Assembly: GCA_041747435.1 (NCBI GenBank)
Contig: JBGTFE010000096.1
Location: 1 to 64,000 of the forward strand
Direction of reading: 5' to 3'
Source of the DNA: JBGTFE01 sp041747435
Lineage (GTDB): Bacteria > Acidobacteriota > Blastocatellia > Pyrinomonadales > Pyrinomonadaceae
Length of the DNA stretch: 64,000 nt
The position numbers were made by a program, and so were the translations under genes. Positions 30,722 through 38,607 of the stretch are shown here, one piece after another. Numbering within the stretch: position 1 is the stretch's first letter; each line of letters begins with the position of its first letter. The notes beneath the pieces were generated by a model. It ran no database searches, had not been told where the DNA came from, and was given only the letters and a program-made list of their open reading frames with translations.

Positions 30722-31153
30722 ATGAAAAACAAAATTTTGAATTTTCTGCTTGTAACTTTCGCTGTGTTCGCGCTTTCGGTAGTCGCTTTTGCGGCGCCGA
30801 AGGCAAATTCGGACACGGCATCTACGATCGACATCGTCCAGATCCAAACGAACGCGCCGCTCGCTGCGGTGAAAACGGTCGTAAGTCCGGGCGATTTCGT
30901 CAATGTGGAGATCGTTGAAACACTAAAGACCCGAGCGGACGCAGATATGCCGACGGGGATAAAAAGCGTGCATACAGTTTCTATCGGGCAAACCGAAAAC
31001 GCGGAGATCATGTCACCGGCGCCGATTACGCCAACGAGTCCGCCGATCAAAGAAACTATACGCATCGAAACGAACATTTTTGATTACCCGGATAAAAGAC
31101 TTTACGAACAACCTTTTGCCTTCGGCAGCGCCTCGTTTCACTGTCGACAGTAA
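30722..31153 (+). CDS. Secreted hypothetical phage protein
   Basis: A 143-residue protein with a classical signal peptide (MKNKILNFLLVTFAVFALSVVAFA, cleavage before APKAN). The mature part has no recognised domain and a Pro-rich stretch (SPAPITPTSPP). It is located 28 bp after the endolysin with an AAGGAG Shine-Dalgarno. The position suggests a lysis accessory role, such as a spanin-like factor, but no supporting motif is seen. Confidence 0.6.
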   Translation: MKNKILNFLLVTFAVFALSVVAFAAPKANSDTASTIDIVQIQTNAPLAAVKTVVSPGDFVNVEIVETLKTRADADMPTGIKSVHTVSIGQTENAEIMSPAPITPTSPPIKETIRIETNIFDYPDKRLYEQPFAFGSASFHCRQ

Positions 31154-31190
31154 ACACGGCGAACGCCGAGAATCCCAGATTAAATTTCAT

Positions 31191-31228
31191 GGCTGAGGTT
31201 GGCTCAAAATTCAGCCTCAGCCTTTTTT
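31191..31228 (+). terminator. Rho-independent terminator inside the lysis cluster
   Basis: An 8-bp stem GGCTGAGG (31191-31198) pairs with CCTCAGCC (31215-31222), followed by six T. It ends 8 bp before the ATG at 31236. Confidence 0.8.
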
Positions 31229-31235
31229 AGACGGA

Positions 31236-31367
31236 ATGGACAACGAATGTGAAATTTGCTCGCAGCTATCAAATTGCTGCGGCGCTCCTCGAAACGAGGA
31301 CATCGGGATCTGTTCCGTGTGCAAGGAGCATTGCGACGCCGCAGAATGCCACTGCGAGGGGGAATAA
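31236..31367 (+). CDS. Small Cys-rich zinc-ribbon phage protein
   Basis: A 43-residue protein with ten Cys arranged as 'CEICSQLSNCCGAP...GICSVCKEHC', a pattern I recall from small phage proteins and likely zinc binding. It is too short for routine calling. A tight spacing of 4 nt separates its stop from the holin-like start. Confidence 0.65.
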   Translation: MDNECEICSQLSNCCGAPRNEDIGICSVCKEHCDAAECHCEGE

Positions 31368-31371
31368 AAAG

Positions 31372-31674
31372 ATGTTTCCATTATGCCCGGCAAACTTAAC
31401 GGTTTCGCTTTTTAGCCCGACGATCTTGCTCATAACGCTTCTCGGCGCGGCTGCCGCTTACGGCGGGACAAATGTCCTGAAGAAACGCATCGGGCTTCAA
31501 GGCGGCGGCGCGGCGATCCTTGCGTTTTTGGCTTCGGCTGTCGCGGCAGCGGGCGCTTACGGCGCTTCGATGTATTTCACCGGCGAGTATATTTCATGGG
31601 AAATGATCCCGCACAGCGCGGCGCAGATCTTCACGCTGGCAACGCTCGCCTATAAATTGACGGCGGAAGGATGA
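31372..31674 (+). CDS. Holin-like membrane protein
   Basis: A 100-residue protein with three hydrophobic helices (about 12-34, 48-68 and 78-97), separated by a short basic turn (LKKRIGLQGG). ATG 31372 was chosen over the longer upstream frame because it follows the preceding stop and has a GAGGGGG-type ribosome site. Size and position after the endolysin fit a holin. Confidence 0.6.
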   Translation: MFPLCPANLTVSLFSPTILLITLLGAAAAYGGTNVLKKRIGLQGGGAAILAFLASAVAAAGAYGASMYFTGEYISWEMIPHSAAQIFTLATLAYKLTAEG

Positions 31675-31681
31675 AGAGACA

Positions 31682-31786
31682 ATGCCGCTCGATCCCGACA
31701 TGCGGTTCAGGGTGAAATTCGGAGCGATTCTGCTGCTGATAGCGATAGTTTCGCTGGTTTTATTAAACATTTTTGGAGGAAAGTAG
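31682..31786 (+). CDS. Tiny single-pass membrane protein
   Basis: A 34-residue protein: a charged start, then one helix (GAILLLIAIVSLVLLNIF). The stop is immediately followed by the ATG of the next gene, and GGAGGAAAG at its end is that gene's Shine-Dalgarno. Likely a lysis-cluster membrane peptide. Confidence 0.55.
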   Translation: MPLDPDMRFRVKFGAILLLIAIVSLVLLNIFGGK

Positions 31787-32302
31787 ATGAGAAAAATATT
31801 TTTAACCTTGGCGATCATTTATTCGCTGATAATCGCGACGGCTTGCCCGTCAAAATCGTCGCTTGAAAAGGCGTTTAACCAAAGCGCCAAGATCGGAAAT
31901 TTGGCGAAAACTAGCGCGATCACGGTCGGCGATCTTTATAAAGCGAAAGTGATCGATCTGGAAACAAAAGACAAGATCGTCTCTAAGCTCGAGATCGTCG
32001 TTACAAACGGCACGCGATTTCACAACGTGCTTTCGGCGCTGGCGAAACAATACAAAGGCAACGTCGACAATCTGACCGCCGCGGACAAAAGCCGGCTGGA
32101 TCTGATCTTCAGCAGCGAGGTCATCGCGCCTTTTGCGGATATTCTGACCGAGCTTGGCGTGTTACCCGAGGCGACGGCGAAGCAAATTCTGCTTGCGATC
32201 GCGCTGCTCAAAACAGCGCTGCTGACCGTCTCGAACATCTTCGGGCGCGGTTCTTACAGCTACAAATTTTATATAAGAGAGGTGAACAGTTATGCAGTCT
32301 GA
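31787..32302 (+). CDS. Phage lipoprotein
   Basis: A 171-residue protein with a signal and lipobox-like IATAC (Cys20). The mature part is helical ('DLETKDKIVSKLEIVV', 'LGVLPEATAKQILLAIALLKTALLTVS'). Position within the lysis cluster suggests an outer-membrane spanin-like part, but this is not proven by motif. Confidence 0.55.
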   Translation: MRKIFLTLAIIYSLIIATACPSKSSLEKAFNQSAKIGNLAKTSAITVGDLYKAKVIDLETKDKIVSKLEIVVTNGTRFHNVLSALAKQYKGNVDNLTAADKSRLDLIFSSEVIAPFADILTELGVLPEATAKQILLAIALLKTALLTVSNIFGRGSYSYKFYIREVNSYAV

Positions 32303-32486
32303 AACTGAAACAAACGAAAAAACAGATAACGGCGAAGTCCAGCAAGATCCGCTCGAAGCAGCGGAAGAAGCTTCGAAAGAAGCGTGGGACGACGCAAAGG
32401 AAGCGGTCGAGGACGCAAAAGCGCTCGGACACGAAAACGACGGCGAAGCCGAAACGGCGGCGGACGATAGCGGAGATCAAGGATGA
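32292..32486 (+). CDS. Small very acidic phage protein
   Basis: A 64-residue protein composed mainly of Glu, Asp and Ala with no hydrophobic core, probably disordered or helical. It overlaps both neighbours by a few bases (start inside the lipoprotein end, stop over the next ATG). Confidence 0.55.
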   Translation: MQSETETNEKTDNGEVQQDPLEAAEEASKEAWDDAKEAVEDAKALGHENDGEAETAADDSGDQG

Positions 32487-32941
32487 TCTTGTTATTTCAA
32501 GCCGGTGCCGAAATCGGTTGGGAAAGATGGATCGGTGAGGGCGTTGCGATCTCCCTCATCGTTATCTTCCTTATTTTTATTCTCCGCGCGATGCCGACGT
32601 GGAAAGAAGTTAAGATCGCCGAGCTGGACGTTCGCACAAAGGAAGCCGACGTGCAGCTAAAGGTCGCGGAATCGCTCGGCACTTTAGGCGGCGCGATGGG
32701 ACAGCTTGGCGGCGCTCTGACGCAACTCGGCGAGGTGACGAAGGATATCGCCATCGAGCAGCGCCGCGCGACCGAGACGACACAGATACTCCAGCGCGCA
32801 AATAACGAGGAAGCCGGCAGAATCTTAATCGGCGTCGAGGAGATGAAAACCGGGTTCGAGGATATGAAAACGCGTATGAATGAATTTGAACACACTCTGG
32901 AGGTCCACAAACCAAATGCAAAAAGAGCTCGGACAAATTGA
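32483..32941 (+). CDS. Membrane-anchored coiled-coil protein (DUF2730-like position)
   Basis: A 152-residue protein with one membrane helix (residues 19-37) and a long coiled coil. Mu-type phages have a small membrane/coiled-coil protein (DUF2730) here, just before the gp25- and gp27-like genes. The match is by layout rather than motif. Confidence 0.55.
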   Translation: MILLFQAGAEIGWERWIGEGVAISLIVIFLIFILRAMPTWKEVKIAELDVRTKEADVQLKVAESLGTLGGAMGQLGGALTQLGEVTKDIAIEQRRATETTQILQRANNEEAGRILIGVEEMKTGFEDMKTRMNEFEHTLEVHKPNAKRARTN

Positions 32942-33290
32942 AATTGAACGCCGGCGGGGCTTTATTGTCTGGATACTTTATCTAGCACATCCGAATCCCT
33001 TGTCGCTGCGATCATTGTGCACAGTGCTCGACAAAAAAGATATTTCACTCTCTTTTGGTCAGCTCGCGAAACTATTAGACGTTTTGTGCGGACTTGAATT
33101 AGTCCGGGTCTTTCCGATCGATTCAAATGAGGATTTGAACTGTGTTCAGCAGGATAAGCTTATTCAAAAATATATCGCGTCTGACGGCGAGATGGGCGAT
33201 GATATCTACGCTCGGATCCGCAACAAAGGAATTCATTTCCACGAAGGATATGATTACCCGGACGTAAGAGGAGTCACCCGAAAAAATTAA
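32916..33290 (+). CDS. Mu gp25-like winged-helix protein
   Basis: A 124-residue protein shaped like the VpaChn25_0724/Mu gp25 family: a winged helix ('RRGFIVWILYLAHPNPLSLRSLCTVLDKKDISLSFGQLAKLLDVLCGLELVRVF') and a tail after 'ARIRNKGIHF'. ATG 32916 overlaps the previous gene by 26 bp. It sits directly before the DUF3486 gene, as in Mu. Confidence 0.6.
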   Translation: MQKELGQIEIERRRGFIVWILYLAHPNPLSLRSLCTVLDKKDISLSFGQLAKLLDVLCGLELVRVFPIDSNEDLNCVQQDKLIQKYIASDGEMGDDIYARIRNKGIHFHEGYDYPDVRGVTRKN

Positions 33291-33292
33291 CT

Positions 33293-33889
33293 ATGGGCAG
33301 AAGAGGCACGATCGAAAGTTTGCCCACGGAGGAGTTTACCTTCGTCTTGCGTTGCCTGGCGAACGGGAAAACGGATCGCCAGATTTCCGCCGAATTTGAA
33401 GCGGAATTCAAAAAACCGCTGCCCAAATCGAATTTAAACCGGTGGCGCAATAAGGTCGGCAACGAGCTGGGCGAAAAGACCGTCATCCGAAAGCTGATCA
33501 TTGAAGACCTCGTCGAAACGCTCGAAAAAAAAGGCATCGTGGTGGATAAGGACGATCGCTTTAAGCTGATCATCCAGAACGTCGAAGATAAGCTTTTGAT
33601 CGAAGATCAGGCGCTGCTCGCGGAGAATCCGCTGAAGCTGCTCGGCGCGCGCCAGGAATCGCTGCGAATCGATCTGCAGCGCGAAAAACTCGAGCTTGAA
33701 AAACAGCGGCTCGCTTTCGATCGAGAAAAACATAAAAACGCGGTAGACCGCGTGAAGCTCGGCGCGGAAACGCTGGGAGATTTTTTCGAATATATCGGCG
33801 ACAATCCCGAAGGAATCAAGTTTTTGAACACACATTTGCAGCCATTTGAAACGTTTTTGAAAAAGAAATATGCCGGCGCGGAAAGCTAG
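33293..33889 (+). CDS. DUF3486 family protein (Mu gp27-like, small terminase candidate)
   Basis: A 198-residue protein that starts with 'RRGTIESLPTEEFTFVLRCLANGKTDRQISAEFE', the helix-turn-helix head of DUF3486/gp27. A long coiled coil follows ('LRIDLQREKLELEKQRLAFDREKHKNAVDRVK'). The family is thought to be the small terminase subunit. It overlaps the large terminase start by 20 bp. Confidence 0.82.
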   Translation: MGRRGTIESLPTEEFTFVLRCLANGKTDRQISAEFEAEFKKPLPKSNLNRWRNKVGNELGEKTVIRKLIIEDLVETLEKKGIVVDKDDRFKLIIQNVEDKLLIEDQALLAENPLKLLGARQESLRIDLQREKLELEKQRLAFDREKHKNAVDRVKLGAETLGDFFEYIGDNPEGIKFLNTHLQPFETFLKKKYAGAES

Positions 33890-35681
33890 AACAAATGAAG
33901 ATAAATTCTCGCAGCTTCACAGACGGGTTGCCGAACGCGCGGAGGCTGTCGGAGTCGCTCGCGAACCCGACGAATTTACCAAAGAGTGGTATGCTGCCGA
34001 CTGGCTGAAGCGGAAGGAAATCTTTCTCGATCGCGAAATAAAAATCCGCGATGCCTTTCATAAGAATCAACTCGTTCCTTTCATTCTCAACGACGCCCAG
34101 GACGAATTACTCATCGCCAGCAACGAAGCCAGCGAAGACCCAAGTCTAGAAAATTTCACGCTCAAATGTCGTCGTCTGGGAATCTCGACTTATTACTGCG
34201 CCGATTATTTAGCCGACGCCGTGATCGAAGACGGTCATCACGTCCGCATCGTCGCTCAGGACCCGAAAACGGTCGGCGCTTTGATGAAGGTGATCAAGAC
34301 GATGTATGACAATCTGCGACCGGAGATCCAGCCGGTCAGCAAATACAATTCAAAATACGAGCTGCAGTTTGAAAATGACTCTCGCATCTCGGTTTCGTGC
34401 GTCGTTCCGGGGCACGAAGAACAGGGGCGCGGCGATACGTTTACCCGATTGCATTTGACGGAAATTCCATTCTGGAACGGCGACGCAGAAACGGCGGCGA
34501 CCGCGCTTTGCGATGCCGCAAAAGGCGGAAAAATATCCGGCGAATCTACTGCTAAAGGCGTCGGCGACTGGTTTCACCGCAAATATATTCAGGGCAAAAA
34601 TCGCGAAGGCGGAATCAGGAATCACTTTTTTGAATGGTGGTGGAACCCGAATTATCAGGTCGAAGGCGCGGAGTTTGAATTTGCCGGCGGCGAACTTTAT
34701 CTTCTGACAGCAAAACAGGCTTTGATAACTATTTCCGCCGAGGATCTGCAAAAGGCAAAGCTCACAACTTACGACGAAAAAGAGCAGCGCGAAAACAATT
34801 TACCGATGCAGTCGGAATTGTCATGTGCGGATAAAATCGCAGAACATCTTGAACGGATCGGCGAAATTCCGGTCGCCGATCGTCACCATGAAGCTGTCGC
34901 CCGGCGGTTAGCCTGGCGGCGAAATGAGATCGCCAAAAAAGGTGAAAAGAAATTCCGCGTCGAATATCCGGAGAATGATGTGGACCCGTTTGCCCAAACT
35001 GGCGGAAGTATTTTTGACCAAAGTTATACCGTTATCGGTTGCCAGCCGCGAGAACCGGAAGCCGGACATTCCTATATTGTCTATAACGATCCCTCAATCG
35101 GCATCGAGGGAAGCGGCGATCCGGCAACTGTCGGCGTAATTGACCGGTTCACCGGAGAGCATGTTTATTCCTGGCGCGGTTGGGAAAAACAAGACGCTCA
35201 GGCAAAACGCTGCTGCGATCTCTCGGACAAATACTTCGGCGCGGATATCGTGATCGAATCTAATATGGGCGAAGGCGTAATTTTGGAAGTCGAGAATCTC
35301 GGCTACGGACACCGCCTCTACCGCTACATCGACGTCCAGACGCAGCGCGACGTGGACAACGGCAAAATTTCGATGATGCAGGCGATTGAACGCGCTCGTC
35401 CCGGTTTGCCGATGACCGACAAAACAAAGCGGACGGCGATCACATTGTTGGAAAAAGCGTGGCGCGAGGGCGATTTCAAAACTTGCTCGCAAAATCTGTG
35501 CGACGAAGCGGTCGTGTTCGTCCAGGACGGCAACAAAATGGGCGCGAAGTCCGGCTATCACGACGACGAAATTATGGGAGTTGCGATCGGTTGGTTTGTG
35601 ATCGAGACGGATTACGTCGGAAAAGCTTCATACCGATCGAGCGGGCAAAAACTCGGCTCGGCTCAGCTCGGAGGATTTTAA
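33870..35681 (+). CDS. Terminase large subunit (Mu gp28-like)
   Basis: A 603-residue packaging motor. The ATPase part has an adenine/Walker-A-like 'KCRRLGIST' (about residues 93-101) and 'LHLTEIPFW' as Walker B. The nuclease part has acidic residues in 'IVYNDPSIG', 'DIVIESNMGEG' and 'GYHDDEIMGVAIGWF'. It cuts and pumps phage DNA into the prohead; in Mu-type phages packaging starts in the prophage and runs into host DNA. Confidence 0.88.
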   Translation: MPARKARTNEDKFSQLHRRVAERAEAVGVAREPDEFTKEWYAADWLKRKEIFLDREIKIRDAFHKNQLVPFILNDAQDELLIASNEASEDPSLENFTLKCRRLGISTYYCADYLADAVIEDGHHVRIVAQDPKTVGALMKVIKTMYDNLRPEIQPVSKYNSKYELQFENDSRISVSCVVPGHEEQGRGDTFTRLHLTEIPFWNGDAETAATALCDAAKGGKISGESTAKGVGDWFHRKYIQGKNREGGIRNHFFEWWWNPNYQVEGAEFEFAGGELYLLTAKQALITISAEDLQKAKLTTYDEKEQRENNLPMQSELSCADKIAEHLERIGEIPVADRHHEAVARRLAWRRNEIAKKGEKKFRVEYPENDVDPFAQTGGSIFDQSYTVIGCQPREPEAGHSYIVYNDPSIGIEGSGDPATVGVIDRFTGEHVYSWRGWEKQDAQAKRCCDLSDKYFGADIVIESNMGEGVILEVENLGYGHRLYRYIDVQTQRDVDNGKISMMQAIERARPGLPMTDKTKRTAITLLEKAWREGDFKTCSQNLCDEAVVFVQDGNKMGAKSGYHDDEIMGVAIGWFVIETDYVGKASYRSSGQKLGSAQLGGF

Positions 35682-35686
35682 AAAAC

Positions 35687-37144
35687 ATGGACATAAAAAA
35701 AGTAGATATCTTCGAGGAAGTTCTCGCCAGCGACAAGCTCGGCACATTCGGCGCATTTAGTCCCTATATCGTCGAGAATCTGGGCGACAATCCGGGCATA
35801 CTTTGGGACCGGATAAAATGGGATCCGTGGACGGCGATGTCGATCTTCGAGGATATGGAAGATAAAGATTCTACGCTTTTTTCGTGTCTCGAAAAACGCC
35901 GCGACGGCGTTTTGGCACTTGACCGGCACATTAAGCCGGCGTCTGACAAACGCCAGGACAAAAAGATCGCCGAATTCATTGAAGAAACTCTGAAAGATTT
36001 TTGGGGCGGAACCGGCGCGTCGCTCGATGCCGCATCTCACGAAACTCCGTTTGAAAGTTTTCTAGACGAAGCGCTTGAAGCGGTAGGCGACGGCGTAACG
36101 ATCGGCGAGATCATTTACGGGAACGCAAGCGATCGCGTTTTTATCGAAGAAGTTAAATTTAAGCCGCAGCAGCTTTTCGCGTTTGGCGATACCGCGCTGG
36201 CATCCTTTTCGACTTCGCTGATGCGATACCCGCAAACAGGAAGACTGCATTTGCGCGCCGGCGTGACCGTTGAAAACTTTACGGGCGAAGAATTGCCGGA
36301 GCTGAAATTTTTTGTTTTCTCATACCGGACGCGGAAATCGAATCGCTGGGGATCGCCGCTGAAAAGAAAATGCTTCTGGCAGACGTGGATCAAACGAAAC
36401 GGTGTAAAGGCTTGGCTTCGGTACGCGGAGAAAGGTTCCGGAACGGTTATCGCACGCTATAATGACGGCGCCGCGGAAAAGGAACGTGACGATGCGGTAA
36501 GCGCGGCGACGGCTGTTCAGGAGCAAAGTGCCGTCGCGATCCCGAAGAAATTCCTTCTCGATGTTCAGGAAATGGTTCGAAATATCGGCACGTCGCATAA
36601 GGAGCTTGTCGACGACTACTGTAACGCGGAAATCTCACGCGCGGTCGTCGGGCAAACGCTGACCGGTCGCGGTTCGGACGGCGGCGGCAGCCGCGCTCTC
36701 GGCGAAGTGCACGAAAGAGTCGAATCCAAAAAGATCGAGAAGGACGCCAAGCAGATCATGGCGTTTGTGAACCAGCGAATAATTCGCCCGCTCGTCTTTT
36801 TGAATTTCGGACCGGGCGCAAAGTGCCCGACGTGGACGCTCGAATATGAGCAGGGCGAAGATCTGAACACGATGGCGGAACGCTACGGCAAACTCCGGAA
36901 GGACGTCGGGCTGCCGCTTTCGAAAAAACATCTTTACGAGGCGTTTCAGACGCCGGAGCCGGAAGACGAAGCCGATACGCTCGGCGGTGAAACGCCCGAG
37001 CCGGAAAAAACTGAAGATCCGCTCGACGCAAAAACGCTCGAATTCGCGGAAAAAAAAACTCTGAAATCCGGCGGCAGGTCGAGCTTGAAGACGGCGCGAT
37101 TCAAGAGATTGCGCCCGTCTATGATTCGATTTTCGGACGAGTGA
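35687..37144 (+). CDS. DUF935 portal protein (Mu gp29-like)
   Basis: This 485-residue protein matches the DUF935 family: 'WDRIKWDPWTAMSIFEDMEDKDSTLFSCLEKRRDGVLAL' near the start and 'DDYCNAEISRAVVGQTLTGRG..GGSRALGEVHERV' in the core. ATG 35687 follows a GGAGG and lies 6 bp after the terminase stop. The portal ring is the DNA gate at one head vertex. Confidence 0.9.
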   Translation: MDIKKVDIFEEVLASDKLGTFGAFSPYIVENLGDNPGILWDRIKWDPWTAMSIFEDMEDKDSTLFSCLEKRRDGVLALDRHIKPASDKRQDKKIAEFIEETLKDFWGGTGASLDAASHETPFESFLDEALEAVGDGVTIGEIIYGNASDRVFIEEVKFKPQQLFAFGDTALASFSTSLMRYPQTGRLHLRAGVTVENFTGEELPELKFFVFSYRTRKSNRWGSPLKRKCFWQTWIKRNGVKAWLRYAEKGSGTVIARYNDGAAEKERDDAVSAATAVQEQSAVAIPKKFLLDVQEMVRNIGTSHKELVDDYCNAEISRAVVGQTLTGRGSDGGGSRALGEVHERVESKKIEKDAKQIMAFVNQRIIRPLVFLNFGPGAKCPTWTLEYEQGEDLNTMAERYGKLRKDVGLPLSKKHLYEAFQTPEPEDEADTLGGETPEPEKTEDPLDAKTLEFAEKKTLKSGGRSSLKTARFKRLRPSMIRFSDE

Positions 37145-38067
37145 TCGCCGAGATCGAGGATAACGACGAGCTAAGAATGCCGGCGAAGGCGTTTTTCAAT
37201 TCCCTTTCAGACGACTTTCAGCGCATCGATAATCTGCTCGCAGACGGTGTTTTCGCGGCGTATCTGCTCGGCTACGATGAAGCTCGCGAAGAAAATCTGG
37301 AAAAAATAGAAGCCGCGCAGTTTGCCGAAGGCGACGGCGAGGATCTCGCCGAAAAAGCCGGTCCGATAGATCTGCGATTCGACGTTCCGCCCAAGGAAGC
37401 GATCGACTATTTCAAGCGAAAGAAGATCTTCTCGAAAAAAGAGCTGGCGAAACTGGAAGCCGAAGCGCGAGCCGCCGCGTTCACCGTCGGCGAGGTTTAC
37501 GAGGAACAGGTTCTCGAAGCTTTCAAAAGCGAGATCCTCGACGCGCTCGAGAACGGGACGCCGGTGAAGACGGTCGTAAAAAACTTCAGATCGATCCTTT
37601 CCGGTTCCGGACACAAAATGCTCGGCAATTTTCATCTCGAAACAGTCGCCCGGACAAATATGATGAGGGCATACGGCGTCGGTCATCGTCGGCAGATGGA
37701 AGAGGTTTCCGATTTGCTGCCTTTTTGGGAATACTCGGCGGTGATGGACGACCGAACGCGCCCGACGCATCGCGCCTGCGACGGCGTGATCCTGCCGGCG
37801 AACAATCCATTCTGGAACACGCATTATCCGCCGTGGGGTTTTAATTGCCGGTGTCGCGTGATCGCGCGGCTCGATATACCGGAGAGCTACGATATCACGC
37901 AGCCGAACCCTGACACGCAGCTCGTTACGGATGCCGACGGCGTCCCCATCAAAGCTTCGTACGGAACCGGCGTTTACAATTTGGACGCAGGAAAGTTTGA
38001 AGGGATTCCGGCGCAGGCGGGGATGAAAAACCCGCTCAATGCGGTCAGGAAAAAACAGAAAAATTAA
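37141..38067 (+). CDS. Phage head morphogenesis protein (Mu gpF/SPP1 gp7-like)
   Basis: This 308-residue protein has the MuF signature at residues 200-250: 'YSAVMDDRTRPTHRACDGVILPANNPFW' and 'YPPWGFNCRCRV'. It starts at GTG 37141, overlapping the portal stop by 4 bp. MuF proteins enter the prohead with the portal and help assembly. Confidence 0.9.
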   Translation: MIAEIEDNDELRMPAKAFFNSLSDDFQRIDNLLADGVFAAYLLGYDEAREENLEKIEAAQFAEGDGEDLAEKAGPIDLRFDVPPKEAIDYFKRKKIFSKKELAKLEAEARAAAFTVGEVYEEQVLEAFKSEILDALENGTPVKTVVKNFRSILSGSGHKMLGNFHLETVARTNMMRAYGVGHRRQMEEVSDLLPFWEYSAVMDDRTRPTHRACDGVILPANNPFWNTHYPPWGFNCRCRVIARLDIPESYDITQPNPDTQLVTDADGVPIKASYGTGVYNLDAGKFEGIPAQAGMKNPLNAVRKKQKN

Positions 38068-38084
38068 CAAATCGTGAAGAACAG

Positions 38085-38140
38085 TTGCGAAAAATTTACA
38101 GGTGCGTTATAAACGAAATGGAAATTAACTGATCCATTTC
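38085..38140 (+). promoter_or_regulatory. Promoter and hairpin before the Com-like gene
   Basis: TTGCGA (38085-38090) and TATAAA (38108-38113) are 17 bp apart. An 8-bp hairpin GAAATGGA/TCCATTTC (38115-38140) follows. The gap of 198 bp is unusual in an otherwise close-packed late operon and suggests separate control of the Com-like gene. Confidence 0.5.
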
Positions 38141-38265
38141 CCAGGAATCGCTCGTATTGAACCAAAAACCGTAAAAGGATTTTACCCTACATGAAAATTC
38201 CGGCGACCGATTCTGAACGCATTAAATGAAATTAAACGCTAGTTTGACGGCAAGATTTTAAAAGC

Positions 38266-38487
38266 ATGGACTCCGAAAATCGCGATTCGACGAATAACAT
38301 CGAATTTGAAGGCGAGGATTTCGTGAAGGTCAGGTGCTATAAATGCGGAAAAGTTTTATTTGAAGCCGGCGCGGAAGCGACCGGAAGGATCAGGAAAAAA
38401 TGCGGCAATAACAGGTGTAAAGACACGAGAATAATTAGCTTGCCTTTAAATCAAAAAAAAGCTAATCTACAACCTGTCGGCGCTTGA
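38266..38487 (+). CDS. Com-like zinc-finger protein
   Basis: A 73-residue protein with 'VRCYKCGKVLFEAGAEATGRIRKKCGNNRCKDTRIISL'. This is the Com pattern ('RCxxCxKLLF...IRCxxCxxxN'). In Mu, Com binds an RNA hairpin and opens translation of the mom DNA-modification gene. No mom-like gene follows here. The next gene is the protease, whose leader contains hairpins. Confidence 0.7.
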   Translation: MDSENRDSTNNIEFEGEDFVKVRCYKCGKVLFEAGAEATGRIRKKCGNNRCKDTRIISLPLNQKKANLQPVGA

Positions 38488-38514
38488 AAAGCGCGGCTCG
38501 CAATTATCTTTAGC

Positions 38515-38601
38515 GGCTCGCAGCAGCCCAAAATCATACAAAAATTTTTAAGCGGTTCGAAGCAACCCGATAAGTCTGAAAAAGACTCGTCGGGTTTTTT
38601 A
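38515..38601 (+). promoter_or_regulatory. Tandem-hairpin attenuator leader before the protease gene
   Basis: Hairpin 1 is GGCT-CGCAGC-AGCC (38515-38528). Hairpin 2 is GGTT-CGAAGC-AACC (38554-38567). Its 3' arm is also the start of a terminator stem AACCCGA/TCGGGTT (38564-38570 with 38590-38596, plus an inner AGTC/GACT), followed by T6. The protease ATG is 7 bp further, with no Shine-Dalgarno. Layout and spacing (39 bp between hairpins) match the endolysin leader (38 bp). Confidence 0.75.
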
Positions 38602-38607
38602 TTTTTT

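Noticed and set aside
37207..38070. 287-residue minus-strand ORF opposite the MuF gene, and similar long minus-strand ORFs at 38599-39672 and 55708-56904
   Set aside because: All mirror strongly coding plus-strand phage genes and have arginine-rich, repeat-free shadow composition.
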